In this document: one piece after another, positions 1-8,402 of the stretch
Position numbering within the stretch: the stretch's first letter is position 1
Layout: each line of letters opens with the position of its first letter
Position numbers and translations under genes: made by a program
DNA from: Xanthomonas translucens pv. translucens DSM 18974
Lineage (GTDB): Bacteria > Pseudomonadota > Gammaproteobacteria > Xanthomonadales > Xanthomonadaceae
Assembly: GCF_000331775.1 (NCBI RefSeq)
Contig: NZ_CAPJ01000100.1
Location: forward strand, 1 to 17,116
Direction of reading: 5' to 3'
DNA length: 17,116 nucleotides
Notes under the pieces: model-generated
What the model was told of the DNA's origin: nothing
Seen by the model: only the letters and a program-made list of their open reading frames with translations
Databases searched by the model: none

Positions 1-250
1 CGCCGGCCTCGGCGACGCGCGGCAGGATCGCGCGGCCGGCGGCGACTGCGCCGGAGGACACGATCACCAATTCGCGCCCGGCCGCCAGGTTGGCCGAGAC
101 GAACTGCGCCAGCCCCAGCGCGTAACGCGGCGACAGCCCGCCACCGCCGTCGGCGGCGAGCAGGCTGCTGCCGACCTTGAGCACCGCGCGTCGCCATGGC
201 GGCAGCGCCTGCTCGACGAACGCCGATGCGGCAGCGGTCAGCACGCTCAT
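1..250 (-). CDS. proB: Glutamate 5-kinase, N-terminal part (cut by window edge)
   Basis: Glutamate 5-kinase phosphorylates glutamate in the first step of proline synthesis in the cytoplasm. Only the first 83 residues lie in the window; the family is usually about 370-380 residues. Two amino-acid-kinase motifs are visible: the nucleotide-binding stretch VLKVGSSLL near residues 23-31 and VIVSSGAVAAG near 62-72. The ATG at 248-250 is the only in-frame start that fits; the ATG just upstream is in another frame. It lies 16 nt after the YciI-like gene and continues the leftward arg cluster, so proline and arginine synthesis from glutamate are adjacent here. The family call is secure from these two motifs and the context, although most of the protein is missing. 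Confidence 0.88.
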   Translation of the reverse strand, partial: MSVLTAAASAFVEQALPPWRRAVLKVGSSLLAADGGGGLSPRYALGLAQFVSANLAAGRELVIVSSGAVAAGRAILPRVAEAG

Positions 251-266
251 CGCGGCCGCGCCCGGC

Positions 267-524
267 TCATCGCGCGTCCCATACATGCACGCTCAGTTCG
301 GACGCATCCTCGAGCGCCAGCGGATCCTCGGCGACGATCGCCCGCGCCTGCTCCAGGCTGGCGACGTTCTTCAGCAGGTAGACGCCGCCGCTGCCGTCGC
401 CGAAACCGCCGGCCAGTTCCAGCAACCCGCGCGCGCGCAAGGCGGCGAGAAAATCGCGGTGCGGCTGGACCACCGACAGCGGAAAGTCCGGCTTGCGTAT
501 CGCCATCACCAGATACAACGTCAT
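267..524 (-). CDS. YciI-like small protein
   Basis: This is an 85-residue protein of the YciI-like family, which has a dimeric ferredoxin-like alpha/beta fold. The family pattern is visible: an N-terminal beta strand (YLVMAIRKPD), a conserved His in QPHRDFL near residue 22, a Gly-rich turn (GGFGDGSGGVYLL, 39-51), and AEDPL with the conserved Asp near residue 67. Members are often described as small enzymes or enzyme-associated domains, but the function is generally unknown. A strong Shine-Dalgarno (GAGGAG) lies 7 nt before the ATG. The gene lies between the BPL_N-type gene and proB, with only 16 nt to proB, so it is probably co-transcribed. A role in arginine or proline metabolism would be a guess. 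Confidence 0.85.
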   Translation of the reverse strand: MTLYLVMAIRKPDFPLSVVQPHRDFLAALRARGLLELAGGFGDGSGGVYLLKNVASLEQARAIVAEDPLALEDASELSVHVWDAR

Positions 525-612
525 CGTGTTTCTCCTCGATCGACTAGGTCACCACCCGGCCAGCGTGGCCGCGCGCCATTCCCGCACCATCGGCCAGCGG
601 CCGCTGCCGACA

Positions 613-1410
613 CTAGCGCACCACCGCCACGCGTGTCGCGGCGAAGTAGCGCAGCAGGCGCCGCATCTTGTCCTGCGCCGCAGCGTCGCCGCCATCGTCG
701 TCCATCCAGCTGGCGTCGGCTTCGGGATGCGGGCCGGTCAGCAGCACCGTGCCGGCGCCATAGCCGTAGCGGGCCATGGCCACGTCGCCGTTGCGGTAGT
801 GGGCGATCGGCGCGTAGCCCGACGCGGCCTTGCCGGTGAAATACGGACCGTCCTGATAGTAGAAGCGTTGCAGCGTCCCGTCCCAGCGCACCTCGATCGT
901 ATGATCGCCTTCGTCGTCGATGCCCGAGCCCGGGCGCCCGACCTCCGATTGCAGCGCCACATCGACCAGCCCGATCCAGTCGCGGTCGGCCAGATACGCG
1001 CCCATGCACAAGCCGAGGAAGCCCTTGCCGCTGTGCACGAACGCGCGGATCGCGTCGGCACCATCGTCGCCGATGGCGGCATAGGCGGCAGCGATGTCCT
1101 GCCCGCCGCCGGGCTGGACGTACAGGTCGAATCCGCTCAGCGTGCGCGCGTTCACCTTCAGCGGCTCGCGCTCGCCGACATAGGCGAGTTCGAGCTTCAG
1201 GCCGCTTCCCTGCAAGGCTTTCACCACCATTTCCGAACAGCCGCGGCAACCGGCCTTGCCCCGGTACACCGCCACCTTCAGCGCATCACCATCTGCGGCT
1301 GCCGCATGCGCCGGCAAGGACAGCGCCAGCAGCAGCGGCAACAGCAACGCCGCCAGCACGGCCCAGCCAAGGCGCTTGGCTAGCTGCGGCAGCGCGGTCG
1401 ATCGGTTCAT
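613..1410 (-). CDS. Exported BPL_N-type, glutamine-amidotransferase-like protein
   Basis: This 265-residue protein begins with a signal peptide (basic start, hydrophobic core near 14-33, AHA-type cleavage site near 35-37). The rest looks like the BPL_N domain, a class I glutamine amidotransferase-like fold named after the N-terminal region of biotin-protein ligase. Visible motifs are YVQPGGGQD (97-104), the nucleophile elbow FLGLCMGAYLA with Cys135, and GPHPEA with His228 and Glu230 in the place of the catalytic His-Glu pair. A CRGC pair lies at 55-58. The complete-looking triad in an exported protein suggests a periplasmic hydrolase or amidase, but the substrate is unknown. A strong GGAGG lies 4 nt before the ATG. 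It follows argH by about 50 nt in the same direction. Family confidence is good; function is open. Confidence 0.82.
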   Translation of the reverse strand: MNRSTALPQLAKRLGWAVLAALLLPLLLALSLPAHAAAADGDALKVAVYRGKAGCRGCSEMVVKALQGSGLKLELAYVGEREPLKVNARTLSGFDLYVQPGGGQDIAAAYAAIGDDGADAIRAFVHSGKGFLGLCMGAYLADRDWIGLVDVALQSEVGRPGSGIDDEGDHTIEVRWDGTLQRFYYQDGPYFTGKAASGYAPIAHYRNGDVAMARYGYGAGTVLLTGPHPEADASWMDDDGGDAAAQDKMRRLLRYFAATRVAVVR

Positions 1411-1461
1411 GCATCCTCCGTCCGATGAAAACCCGTAAACCCAGCGTGGCAGCCTGCTGCC

Positions 1462-2760
1462 TCAGCCGGCCAGCGCGTCCCAGCGCGATTGCAATTGCGC
1501 CAGACGCAGATCGGCGGCGGCACCGGGCGAGACCCGCGCAGCCAGGCTGCCTTCCGGCGTGCGCCCCTGCCCTGCGCTGTCCGCCGACGCGGCGGCGGCC
1601 TGGTAGGCCTCGCGGAACGGCACGCCGGCCAGCGCCGCCTCGACCGCCACATCGGTGGCATACATGCCCGAGTCGATCGCCGCACGCAGCCTGTCCTCGC
1701 GCCACTCCAGGTTGGCCAGCAGCGCCGGCAGCAGTTCCAGCGCGGCCAGGCCGCGGCCGAAGCCGTGGAAGATCGCGCCCTTGCTGCTCTGCAGGTCGCG
1801 GTGGTAGCCGGACGGCAGCGACAGCAGCTGCTCGATCTCGGTGCGCGCCGCGGCCACGCTGGCGTGGGTGGCGCGCATCAGTTCGATCACGTCCGGGTTG
1901 CGCTTGTTGGGCATGATCGAACTGCCGGTGGTGTACTGCGCCGGCAAGGCGACGAAGCCGAACTCGCCGCTGGTGAACAGCGACAGGTCCCAGGCCAGCC
2001 GGCGCAGGTCCAGGGTGGCGCTGCCCAGCGCTTCCAGCGCGGCCATTTCGAACTTGCCGCGCGACAGCTGCGCGTAGATCGGTGAGACCTGCATGCGCGC
2101 GAAGCCCAGCGCGGCAGTGGTGTGCTCGCGGTCGAGCCTGAGGTTGACGCCGTAGCCGGCGGCGGTGCCGAGTGGATTGGCGTCGATCAGGCGCAGCGTG
2201 TCCTGGGCGCGGAGCGCATCGTCGATGAAGGCCTCGGCCCAGCCGGCCCACCACATCCCCGCCGAGGACACCACGGCGCGCTGGATATGCGTGTAGCCCG
2301 GCAGCGGCAACGCCTGCTCGGCCTGCGCGCGGTCCAGCGCGACCTTGGCGATCTCGCGGCTCAGCTGCGCCAGTTGCGCCAGCCGTTCCTTCAGCCACAG
2401 GCGGGTGGCGACCAGGATCTGGTCGTTGCGGCTGCGCCCGGTGTGGATCTTGCGGCCGGCATCGCCCAGGCGCTCGGTCAGGCGCGCCTCGATCGCCGAG
2501 TGGCCGTCTTCGAAGCGCGCGTCGAGCACGAACGCGCCGCTGCGGAAATCCTCGGCCAGGATCGCCAGCTCGCGCTGCAGCCCGGCCAGTTCGTCGGCCG
2601 AGAGGATGCCGATGCGCTGCAGGCCTTCGGCATGCGCGCCGCTGGCGGCGATGTCGTGCAGGAAGAATTCGCGGTCCAGGATCACGTCGTCGCCGGCCAG
2701 GAAGGCCTGGATCTTGGCATCGACGGCGACGCCGGGTTTTTGCCAGAGGAGATTGGTCAT
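1462..2760 (-). CDS. argH: Argininosuccinate lyase
   Basis: Argininosuccinate lyase splits argininosuccinate into arginine and fumarate, the last step of arginine synthesis. The 432-residue protein has the motifs of the fumarase/aspartase superfamily: HTGRSRND (106-113), GYTHIQRA (155-162), and the signature loop [12 protein letters not shown] (279-290) with the catalytic Ser. It is somewhat shorter than the roughly 460 residues of enteric ArgH, mainly at the N-terminus, where the usual WGGRF start is replaced by LLWQKPG. This looks like a lineage variant rather than damage. A Shine-Dalgarno (AAGGA) lies a few bases upstream of the ATG, just beyond the inverted repeat that separates argH from argC. 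A short GC-rich hairpin overlaps the stop codon. Confidence 0.96.
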   Translation of the reverse strand: MTNLLWQKPGVAVDAKIQAFLAGDDVILDREFFLHDIAASGAHAEGLQRIGILSADELAGLQRELAILAEDFRSGAFVLDARFEDGHSAIEARLTERLGDAGRKIHTGRSRNDQILVATRLWLKERLAQLAQLSREIAKVALDRAQAEQALPLPGYTHIQRAVVSSAGMWWAGWAEAFIDDALRAQDTLRLIDANPLGTAAGYGVNLRLDREHTTAALGFARMQVSPIYAQLSRGKFEMAALEALGSATLDLRRLAWDLSLFTSGEFGFVALPAQYTTGSSIMPNKRNPDVIELMRATHASVAAARTEIEQLLSLPSGYHRDLQSSKGAIFHGFGRGLAALELLPALLANLEWREDRLRAAIDSGMYATDVAVEAALAGVPFREAYQAAAASADSAGQGRTPEGSLAARVSPGAAADLRLAQLQSRWDALAG

Positions 2761-2770
2761 TGGGGTTCCT

Positions 2771-2891
2771 TCGGGACTCGGGACTCGGGACTGGGGACTC
2801 GGAAAGCCATTGGCTGCGGTCGTTCGGTTCGCGGGTCAGCCGAAGATGCTTTTGCCTTTACCGGGTCCCGAGTCCCGAGTCCCGAGTCCCG
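2771..2891. repeat. Inverted 7-bp-unit repeat element, copy A (argC-argH gap)
   Basis: Two arms built of tandem 7-bp units (GGGACTC on one side, GAGTCCC on the other) lie at 2771-2802 and 2861-2891, facing each other across a 58-nt spacer. The arms are complementary over about 28 bases, so the argC-argH transcript could form a long hairpin. The spacer carries CGAAGATGC at 2841-2849 and TTTAC just before the second arm, both also present in copy B near 8258-8402. The element fills almost the whole gap between argC and argH and leaves the argH Shine-Dalgarno intact. It resembles the GGGAYTCGGG-type dispersed repeats I associate with Xanthomonas and Xylella; I cannot check copy number here. Confidence 0.9.
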
Positions 2892-2902
2892 TCCAAATAG
2901 CG

Positions 2903-3871
2903 TCATTGCGGCTGGCCCATCACTGGAATCGACACCAACTCGTCCAGTCCCAGCGCCAGATTCAGATTCTGCATCGCCTGCGTCGCCGCGCCCTTGAGCA
3001 GGTTGTCCAGGGTCGCTACGACCACCAGGCGCTTGTTGCCCGGGGCCAGGGTGAAGCCGCCGATCTGCACGCCGTGCGTGCCGGCGATGCGGCTGACCCA
3101 CGGCGCGGCGTCGAGCACCTCGATCAGCGGCTCGCCGGCGTAGCGCTCGCGGTAGCGGCGCTGGATGGCGTCCAGCGCCAGCGGTTGCTGCAGCCACAGG
3201 TTCACGGTCATGCTGATGCCGCGGAAATGCGGCGCCACGTGCGGCATGAATTCCACCGGCACGCCCAACTGCATGGACACTTCTCGCTCGTGCATGTGGT
3301 CGGTCAGCGCGTACGGCATCAGGTTGTCGCGCAGCAGCTCGGGGTTGTTCTTATCCGACGGCGTGGTGCCGGCGCCGGAATAGCCGGACACGCCGAAGCA
3401 CTGCGGCGGGCCGGCCAGCTGGTCGAGCAGCGGCGCGATCGCCAGCTGCATCGCGGTGGCGTAGCAGCCGGGATTGCTGATCCGCTTCTGCCCGGCGTAG
3501 CGGCGGCGGGTCAGTTCCGGCAGGCCGTAGTACCAGCCCGGATCGAAGCGGTAGTCGGCCGACAGATCGACGACGATGCTCTCGGCCGCCGCCGCGTCCA
3601 GCGCGGCCACGTAGGGCGCGGCCTTGCCGTTGGGCAGCGCCAGCACCACCGCGTCGGCGCGCTTGGCCGCGACCGCGTCGGCATCCAGGTTCTCGTAGCG
3701 CAGCTCGCCCTGGTAGGCGGCGCTGTGCTCGGCCACGCGCTGGCCGGCCAGCTCGCGCGAGGACACGAAGGCCAGCTGCAGGTGCGGATGCGCGGCGACC
3801 AGCTTGATCAGTTCGGCGCCGGTGTGGCCGCGCGCGCCGACGATGCCGACGCTGTAGATGTTGGAAGTCAT
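2903..3871 (-). CDS. argC: N-acetyl-gamma-glutamyl-phosphate reductase
   Basis: ArgC reduces N-acetylglutamyl phosphate to the semialdehyde with NADPH in arginine synthesis. The 322-residue protein starts with the Rossmann motif [14 protein letters not shown] (8-21). The catalytic Cys136 lies in SNPGCYATA, followed by [15 protein letters not shown] (162-176) and the His-containing segments near 192-194 and 216. The open frame runs 60 codons further upstream, but that stretch is an out-of-frame copy of the acetyltransferase gene. The start at 3869-3871 fits the family, and its ATGA overlaps the acetyltransferase stop by 4 nt, suggesting translational coupling. Length is normal. The gene is followed by the repeat element and then argH. 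Confidence 0.96.
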   Translation of the reverse strand: MTSNIYSVGIVGARGHTGAELIKLVAAHPHLQLAFVSSRELAGQRVAEHSAAYQGELRYENLDADAVAAKRADAVVLALPNGKAAPYVAALDAAAAESIVVDLSADYRFDPGWYYGLPELTRRRYAGQKRISNPGCYATAMQLAIAPLLDQLAGPPQCFGVSGYSGAGTTPSDKNNPELLRDNLMPYALTDHMHEREVSMQLGVPVEFMPHVAPHFRGISMTVNLWLQQPLALDAIQRRYRERYAGEPLIEVLDAAPWVSRIAGTHGVQIGGFTLAPGNKRLVVVATLDNLLKGAATQAMQNLNLALGLDELVSIPVMGQPQ

Positions 3872-4479
3872 GTATGCGAGTCCAGGCGGAACTGCAGGTG
3901 GCGTTTCACCCCGGCCCATTCCGTGTCGATGATGGAGAACACCACGGTGTCGCGCGGGGTGCCATCGGCGTGGCGCTTGTGGTTGCGCAACACGCCGTCC
4001 TGCCTGGCGCCGAGGCGGGCGATGGCGGCGCGCGAGGTGTGGTTGAACCAACTGGTTTCGAAGCCGACGCTGATGCAGCGCAAGGTCTCGAACGCGTACT
4101 GCAGCAGCATGCGCTTGACCTCGGTATTGACCCCGCTGCGCTGCACCCGCGGCGCATACCAGGTGTAGCCGATCAGCAGCGTCGGCACTTCCGGGTCAAG
4201 CCCGTAGCAGCGGGTGCTGCCGACGACTGCGCCGGCCGCGTCGCGCACCACGAACGGCAGCACCCGGCCCTGCGCCTGCGCGTCCAGCGCCGCGGCCACG
4301 TAGCCATCGACCTGATCCGCGGCCGGCACGCTGGTGTACCACAGCCGCTCCAGGCCGCTGCCGTGCAGCGCCGCGCGCAAGGCCTCGGCATGCGCATGCT
4401 GCAACGGCTCCAGCGACGCATGCCGGCCCTGCAGGCTCGGCACGGCGCGCCACAGCGCAGGCAGCAGGTCCAGGGGCAT
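3868..4479 (-). CDS. GNAT N-acetyltransferase of the arginine operon
   Basis: This 203-residue protein is a RimJ/RimL-type GNAT acetyltransferase. Typical segments are [20 protein letters not shown] (103-122), which covers the acetyl-CoA-binding helix region, and [20 protein letters not shown] (145-164), the N..S..A...LGA...G pattern of strand 5 and helix 4. The substrate is not known. The kinase/synthase upstream already carries its own acetyltransferase domain for acetylglutamate, so this second enzyme may act on another amine or a protein. It lies 5 nt after the kinase/synthase stop and overlaps argC by 4 nt. The ATG at 4477-4479 was chosen because it gives the family's usual length and follows that stop; the longer open frame upstream is a shadow of the kinase/synthase. 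Confidence 0.9.
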   Translation of the reverse strand: MPLDLLPALWRAVPSLQGRHASLEPLQHAHAEALRAALHGSGLERLWYTSVPAADQVDGYVAAALDAQAQGRVLPFVVRDAAGAVVGSTRCYGLDPEVPTLLIGYTWYAPRVQRSGVNTEVKRMLLQYAFETLRCISVGFETSWFNHTSRAAIARLGARQDGVLRNHKRHADGTPRDTVVFSIIDTEWAGVKRHLQFRLDSHT

Positions 4480-4484
4480 CGCGC

Positions 4485-5801
4485 TCAGCCCAGCAAGGTT
4501 GGCGTGCGCGTGGCGCAATGCGCCACGCAGTGCTGGATCTGCTCGAAGTTCTCCAGCCCGTACCAGAACACCTTCCACTTCTCCTGCTTGAAGCAGCCGT
4601 CGGATTCGGCGTAGTAGAAGATGTTGACCTGGTTGTTGTGGCGCGAGCGCCAGAACAGCTGCGGCGTTTCCTCGCGCATCACGTTCCACACCGCGCGGCC
4701 CAGGCCTTCGCCCTGCGCGTCGTCGAGCACGGCGAACTTGTCCAGGTAGGTGTAGCCGTCCTCGTGGGTCAGGATCACCGCGGCCCGGTAGTTCTCGCTG
4801 ACGTAGGCGCGCAGCAGCCGGGTCTTGTCGAAATACTCCGGCACCAGGGTGCGGCCGAAGCTGGATTCGATCAGCGACTTCAGCCGCTGCGTGTCCAGCT
4901 CGCTCCACGCGGTGGCGCGCAGCACCTTCTCGCCGCGCCGCACCAGCGTGCCCGAGCCCCTGTGGGTGAACAGTTCCTTGGCCAGGTCGGCCGGGCGCGT
5001 GATCGACACCGACGACTCCAGCGGCAGGCGGTCCAGCAGATCCTTGATCTGCTCGATCTTGACCCGCATGCCGCCGTTGATCCACGGCTGCTGCATCAGG
5101 TGCGCGTATTCGGTGGACAGGTTGATCGAATCGATCACCTTGCCCTCCGCGTCGAGCAGCCCGCCGGTGCCGGTGAGGAAGATGATCTTGTACGGCTGCA
5201 GTTCCTGCACCAGTTCGTTGGCGGCGAAATCGGCGTTGATGTTGAGGATCTGCCCGCTCGGGGTTTCGCCCAGGCTGGTGATCACCGGGATCGAGCCGGC
5301 CTGCAGGCTGGCCTCGATCGGCGCCAGATTCACCGCCTTGACCTCGCCGACCAGACCGTAGGTGTCGCGATCCAGGTAGTGCGCTTCGAACACCCCGCCG
5401 GTGATCGAGGTGGCGCGTGCGCCGTTCTGCTGCAGCGCTTCGACCAGCTTGAGGTTGGACGCCTGGAACACCTTGCGCACGATCGCCAGCGCTTCAGGCG
5501 AGGTCACGCGCAGGCCGTTGACGGTCTGCTTCTCGATGCCGGCGGCCGACAGCTCCGCATCCAGCTGCGGACCGGCGCCGTGCAGCACGATCGGGGTCAA
5601 CCCGACCTCTTGCAGGAACGACAACGAGGAGGTCAGCGCCTCCAGATCATCGCGCAGCACCGCGCCGCCGACCTTGACCACGGCGAAGCGCTTGGCGTCC
5701 AGCTGCGAGAAGCGCTTGAGGTACTGGCTGATCTCCTTGGCGCTGGCCATGCTCGAGAGCAGGCGGACGATGGTCTGGCGGGTTTGCTTGTTGGCGTGCA
5801 T
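4485..5801 (-). CDS. argB: Bifunctional N-acetylglutamate kinase/N-acetylglutamate synthase
   Basis: This 438-residue fusion makes acetylglutamate and phosphorylates it, the first two steps of arginine synthesis. Residues about 35-285 are an amino-acid-kinase domain: VVKVGGAVL (41-49), [12 protein letters not shown] (73-84), [12 protein letters not shown] (187-198), LTGTGGLLD (209-217) and INGGMRVKI (241-249). Residues about 290-438 are the NAT domain seen in vertebrate-type acetylglutamate synthases, with the acetyl-CoA loop QGEGLGRA (363-370) and FWRSRHNN (383-390). Such fusions are established in Xanthomonas and Maricaulis and are the likely point of arginine feedback. The start at 5799-5801 has a weak ribosome site; Met18 is a possible shorter start. 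It lies downstream of argE, 5 nt before the acetyltransferase. Confidence 0.95.
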   Translation of the reverse strand: MHANKQTRQTIVRLLSSMASAKEISQYLKRFSQLDAKRFAVVKVGGAVLRDDLEALTSSLSFLQEVGLTPIVLHGAGPQLDAELSAAGIEKQTVNGLRVTSPEALAIVRKVFQASNLKLVEALQQNGARATSITGGVFEAHYLDRDTYGLVGEVKAVNLAPIEASLQAGSIPVITSLGETPSGQILNINADFAANELVQELQPYKIIFLTGTGGLLDAEGKVIDSINLSTEYAHLMQQPWINGGMRVKIEQIKDLLDRLPLESSVSITRPADLAKELFTHRGSGTLVRRGEKVLRATAWSELDTQRLKSLIESSFGRTLVPEYFDKTRLLRAYVSENYRAAVILTHEDGYTYLDKFAVLDDAQGEGLGRAVWNVMREETPQLFWRSRHNNQVNIFYYAESDGCFKQEKWKVFWYGLENFEQIQHCVAHCATRTPTLLG

Positions 5802-5860
5802 GGCGGTGATGGCGGTTCCGTGATCCGGGATGAAAGGGCCGTGGCCCCGGCGGCGCGTGC

Positions 5861-6949
5861 TCAGCGCACGCCGTTGATGATGCGGTCCACCGAGCTCGCA
5901 TAGCGCTGCAACTGCTGCAGCGTTACGAACTCGTCGGCGGTGTGCGCCTGGGCGATGTCGCCCGGGCCGTACACCAGCGCGGTGTAGCCGCCGGCCGAGA
6001 ACAGCGAGGCCTCGGTCCAGAAGTCCACCGCATTGCCGATCGGCAGATGCAGCGCATCGGCGACGTCGCGCGCGGCCAGGCGCTTGTCCTCGGCATGCGC
6101 GATGTCGCCGGAAGGCAGGCTCGGCCCGCGGAAGGTCTCCTCGAACTGCGCCGCGGCCGGATCGGCGAAACCGGCGAAGCTCGCCAGCAGCGCATCCACG
6201 TCCATCGACGGCAGCGGCCGGAAGCCGAAGCGCAGCTCCGCGGCCGGCGCGATCATGTTGGCCTTGATCCCGCCCTCGACCCGGCCGATGTTGAAGCGCA
6301 AGCCGGTCAGGCCGCCGAAGCGCGCATGCGCCAGCGACTCGACATGGTCCAGGGCCTTGCCGCCCCAGCGCATCGCCTGGTGCAGCGCGCTGGCCGAGGG
6401 ATCCTGCTTGCCCGACGCATGCCCGGCGCGGCCGGCGAAGCGCATCAGCACCGAACTGATGCCGCGATGCGCCAGCACCGCCTCGCTCATCGTGGGTTCC
6501 GCCACCAGCACCGCCTCGTAGGGAATGCGGCGTTGCAGGAACGCAGCGATGCAGCGCGGATCGTTGGCTTCCTCGTCGCTGGAGAACAGGAACGCAGCGT
6601 CACCGTCGCCGGCATTGGCCGCCGCGACCAGCGCCGCGGCCGCACCCTTGATGTCGCACACGCCCAGGCCGATCACCCGGTCCTCGGTGCGGCGCATGCG
6701 GTGCGGGTCGGCGCTCCAGTGCGGCGAGTCCGGCACCGTGTCCAGGTGCACGTTGAACAGATACTTGGGCGTGCCGCGCACCGCATACAGGCTGACCGCC
6801 CCGGCGCCGTGATCGATCACCTCGACCTGGAACCCGGGCAGCTGCGCGCGCAGGTAATCGAAGATGCCATCGGTGCCGATCGCACGCGGCGGATTGCGGG
6901 TGTCGAAGGACACCAGCTGGTGCAGGTGATCGAGCGTCTGTTCGAGCAT
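5861..6949 (-). CDS. argE: N-acetyl-L-citrulline deacetylase (M20 peptidase family)
   Basis: This 362-residue M20-family zinc deacetylase most likely removes acetate from N-acetylcitrulline, giving citrulline for ArgG; that substrate is established for the Xanthomonas enzyme and fits the neighbouring acetylornithine carbamoyltransferase. Metal and catalytic residues are visible: HLDTVP (His68, Asp70), GVCDIKG (Asp99), SSDEEAND (Glu126 and Glu127), AEP (Glu151) and AHTADEF (His336). The ATG at 6947-6949 was preferred over the in-frame GTG seven codons upstream because AAGGA lies 9 nt before it, inside the longer version. A short hairpin (GCGTGC/GCACGC) spans the stop. It follows argG by about 115 nt, a gap that holds possible alternative RNA structures. 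Confidence 0.93.
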   Translation of the reverse strand: MLEQTLDHLHQLVSFDTRNPPRAIGTDGIFDYLRAQLPGFQVEVIDHGAGAVSLYAVRGTPKYLFNVHLDTVPDSPHWSADPHRMRRTEDRVIGLGVCDIKGAAAALVAAANAGDGDAAFLFSSDEEANDPRCIAAFLQRRIPYEAVLVAEPTMSEAVLAHRGISSVLMRFAGRAGHASGKQDPSASALHQAMRWGGKALDHVESLAHARFGGLTGLRFNIGRVEGGIKANMIAPAAELRFGFRPLPSMDVDALLASFAGFADPAAAQFEETFRGPSLPSGDIAHAEDKRLAARDVADALHLPIGNAVDFWTEASLFSAGGYTALVYGPGDIAQAHTADEFVTLQQLQRYASSVDRIINGVR

Positions 6950-6960
6950 GAATCGAGGAT

Positions 6961-7014
6961 CCTTCAACACTGCATCCGCTCGTCTGAAGCAGAGCCCCCT
7001 TCATGTTGAAGGGG
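6961..7014 (-). promoter_or_regulatory. Two mutually exclusive hairpins covering the argE ribosome site
   Basis: In the argG-argE transcript, CCCCUUCA pairs perfectly with UGAAGGGG across a 3-nt loop (6996-7014). Alternatively CCUUCAACA (7012 to 7004) pairs over 9 bp with UGUUGAAGG (6969 to 6961), whose last bases are the AAGG of the argE Shine-Dalgarno. The two pairings share bases and cannot coexist. This is seen in the sequence; any regulatory effect is inferred. Confidence 0.4.
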
Positions 7015-7050
7015 CGCGCCAACGGCGCGGGGTTTAGGTGGAATGCGCGG

Positions 7051-7092
7051 GCTCTACGCCCAGGTCAACCGCGGTTGACCTGGGCGTAGAGC
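7051..7092. repeat. Perfect 42-bp palindrome spanning the argG stop codon
   Basis: Every base from 7051 to 7071 is matched by its complement from 7072 to 7092, with no central loop. The palindrome encodes the last argG codons (YAQVNRG), contains the TGA stop at 7065-7067, and then mirrors those codons in the untranslated region. No U-run follows on the argG strand, so it is not a standard terminator. It could protect the mRNA end or be a template-switch scar. Confidence 0.95.
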
Positions 7093-8309
7093 GTGGAGCT
7101 CATGCCGAACAGCTTGATGAAGCCTTCCGCCTCGGCCACGCCCCAGTCCGCCGACTGCGCGTAGGTCGCCCCCTTGGCGTTGAGCAGGTGCGGCGACTTC
7201 ACCGCCACCGCATCGACGCGGCCGCCGCGGGTTTCCAGCGTGACTTCGCCGTTGACCTTGGCTTGCGAGGAATCCAGGAACGCCTCCAGATCGGTCTTCA
7301 GCGGATCGTGGTAGAAGCCTTCGTAGACCAGCTCCACCCACTTGCGCGCCACGTCCGGCTTGAAGCGGTTCTGCTGCTTGGTCAGCACCGCGTCTTCCAG
7401 CGCGCGGTGCGCGGCCAGCAGCGCGATCAGGCCCGGCGCCTCGAACACGATGCGGCCCTTCAGCCCGATCACGGTGTCGCCGGTGTACATGCCGCGGCCC
7501 ACGCCGTACGGGGCGAACAGCTTGTTGAGCTTGGCCAGCAGCTTGGCGCCTTCCAGGGGCTTGCCGTCCACCGCCACCGCTTCGCCGTGCTCGAACTTCA
7601 GGGTCACCGTCAGCGGCTCGATCGGCCACGCGCTGCGCGGCGCGCACCAGCCGCGGGTGCCCTCGCCGGGCGCTTCCCAGCGGTCGATCTCGCCGCCGGA
7701 CATGGTCACGCCGAGCAGGTTCTCGTTGATCGTGTAGGCCTTCTGCTTGGCGCGCACGCCGAAGCCGCGTTCTTCCAGATACTTCTGCTCGTAGGCGCGG
7801 GTCTGGGTGTGCTCCTTCTGGATCTCGCGGATCGGCGCCACGATTTCGTAATCGCCCAGCGCCTTGACCGCCAGGTCGAAGCGCACCTGGTCGTTGCCCA
7901 TGCCGGTGCAGCCGTGCGCGATGACCCGGGTGCCCAGCGCGTCGGCGCGCTTGAGCGCGGCATCGACGATCAGGTAGCGGTCGGACACCAGCAGCGGATA
8001 CTGGCCCTGGTAGCCCTCGCCGGCCCACACGAACGGCTTGACGAAGCCGCTCCAGATCGCCGGGCCGCCATCGACGGTGACGTGGCTGGCCGCGCCCAGT
8101 TCGGCGGCACGCTTCTCGATGAAGTCGCGCTCCTCCTCGTCCACCCCGCCGGTATCGGCGAATACCGTGTGCACGGCGTAGCCCTTGGCCTGCAGATAGG
8201 GAATGCAGAAGCTGGTATCCAGGCCGCCGGAGAAGGCGAGGACGATGTCCTTGCTGCCGGGACGCGGGACGCGGGACGCGGGACTCGGAGAAGCGGTGGA
8301 TTGCGACAT
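7065..8309 (-). CDS. argG: Argininosuccinate synthase with repeat-encoded N-terminus
   Basis: ArgG joins citrulline and aspartate with ATP to give argininosuccinate. The 414-residue protein has the PP-loop pyrophosphatase motif AFSGGLDTS (25-33) and the usual length for the family. Normally this motif is close to the N-terminus; here about 18 residues precede KDIVLAF, and residues 7-18 are encoded by GAGTCCC/GCGTCCC units of repeat copy B. The start ATG (8307-8309) has a clear AGGAG about 8 nt upstream, both inside the repeat's spacer, and there is no later in-frame Met before the core, so the extension is probably translated. The stop lies inside a perfect 42-bp palindrome. It follows argF' by 60 nt. 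Confidence 0.96.
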   Translation of the reverse strand: MSQSTASPSPASRVPRPGSKDIVLAFSGGLDTSFCIPYLQAKGYAVHTVFADTGGVDEEERDFIEKRAAELGAASHVTVDGGPAIWSGFVKPFVWAGEGYQGQYPLLVSDRYLIVDAALKRADALGTRVIAHGCTGMGNDQVRFDLAVKALGDYEIVAPIREIQKEHTQTRAYEQKYLEERGFGVRAKQKAYTINENLLGVTMSGGEIDRWEAPGEGTRGWCAPRSAWPIEPLTVTLKFEHGEAVAVDGKPLEGAKLLAKLNKLFAPYGVGRGMYTGDTVIGLKGRIVFEAPGLIALLAAHRALEDAVLTKQQNRFKPDVARKWVELVYEGFYHDPLKTDLEAFLDSSQAKVNGEVTLETRGGRVDAVAVKSPHLLNAKGATYAQSADWGVAEAEGFIKLFGMSSTLYAQVNRG

Positions 8310-8402
8310 GGATGAACTCCTGGGGGAATGCTGGATAAGAAAGAAAGACGAAGATGCCCGGCTCGGACTTTACGAGTCCCGCGTCCCGCGTCCGGAGTCC
8401 CG
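8258..8402. repeat. Inverted 7-bp-unit repeat element, copy B (argF'-argG junction)
   Basis: The arms at 8258-8288 (CCGGGACGCGGGACGCGGGA and on to GGACTCGG) and 8373-8402 (units GAGTCCC and GCGTCCC) face each other across about 84 nt. The spacer has CGAAGATGC at 8349-8357 and CTTTAC just before the second arm, as in copy A. The left arm is coding sequence at the start of argG, and the right arm encodes the last ten residues and leads into the stop of argF'. The units are mostly GCGTCCC rather than the GAGTCCC of copy A. Confidence 0.9.

Noticed and set aside
2771..2891. CRISPR array
   Set aside because: The units are 7 bp, tandem and inverted across a single spacer, with no regularly spaced longer repeats and no cas genes.
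2345..4168. A 607-codon plus-strand open frame
   Set aside because: Antisense to argH and argC, and runs through the intergenic repeat; composition is typical of a shadow.
4518..5903. A 461-codon plus-strand open frame
   Set aside because: It is antisense to the kinase/synthase gene, which has all expected motifs; long antisense frames are common at this GC content.
6950..6970. GTG at 6968-6970 as the argE start
   Set aside because: The seven extra residues are not family-like and contain the Shine-Dalgarno for the ATG at 6947-6949.
7038..8315. A 425-codon plus-strand open frame
   Set aside because: Antisense to argG; His/Gln/Arg-rich translation with no motif.
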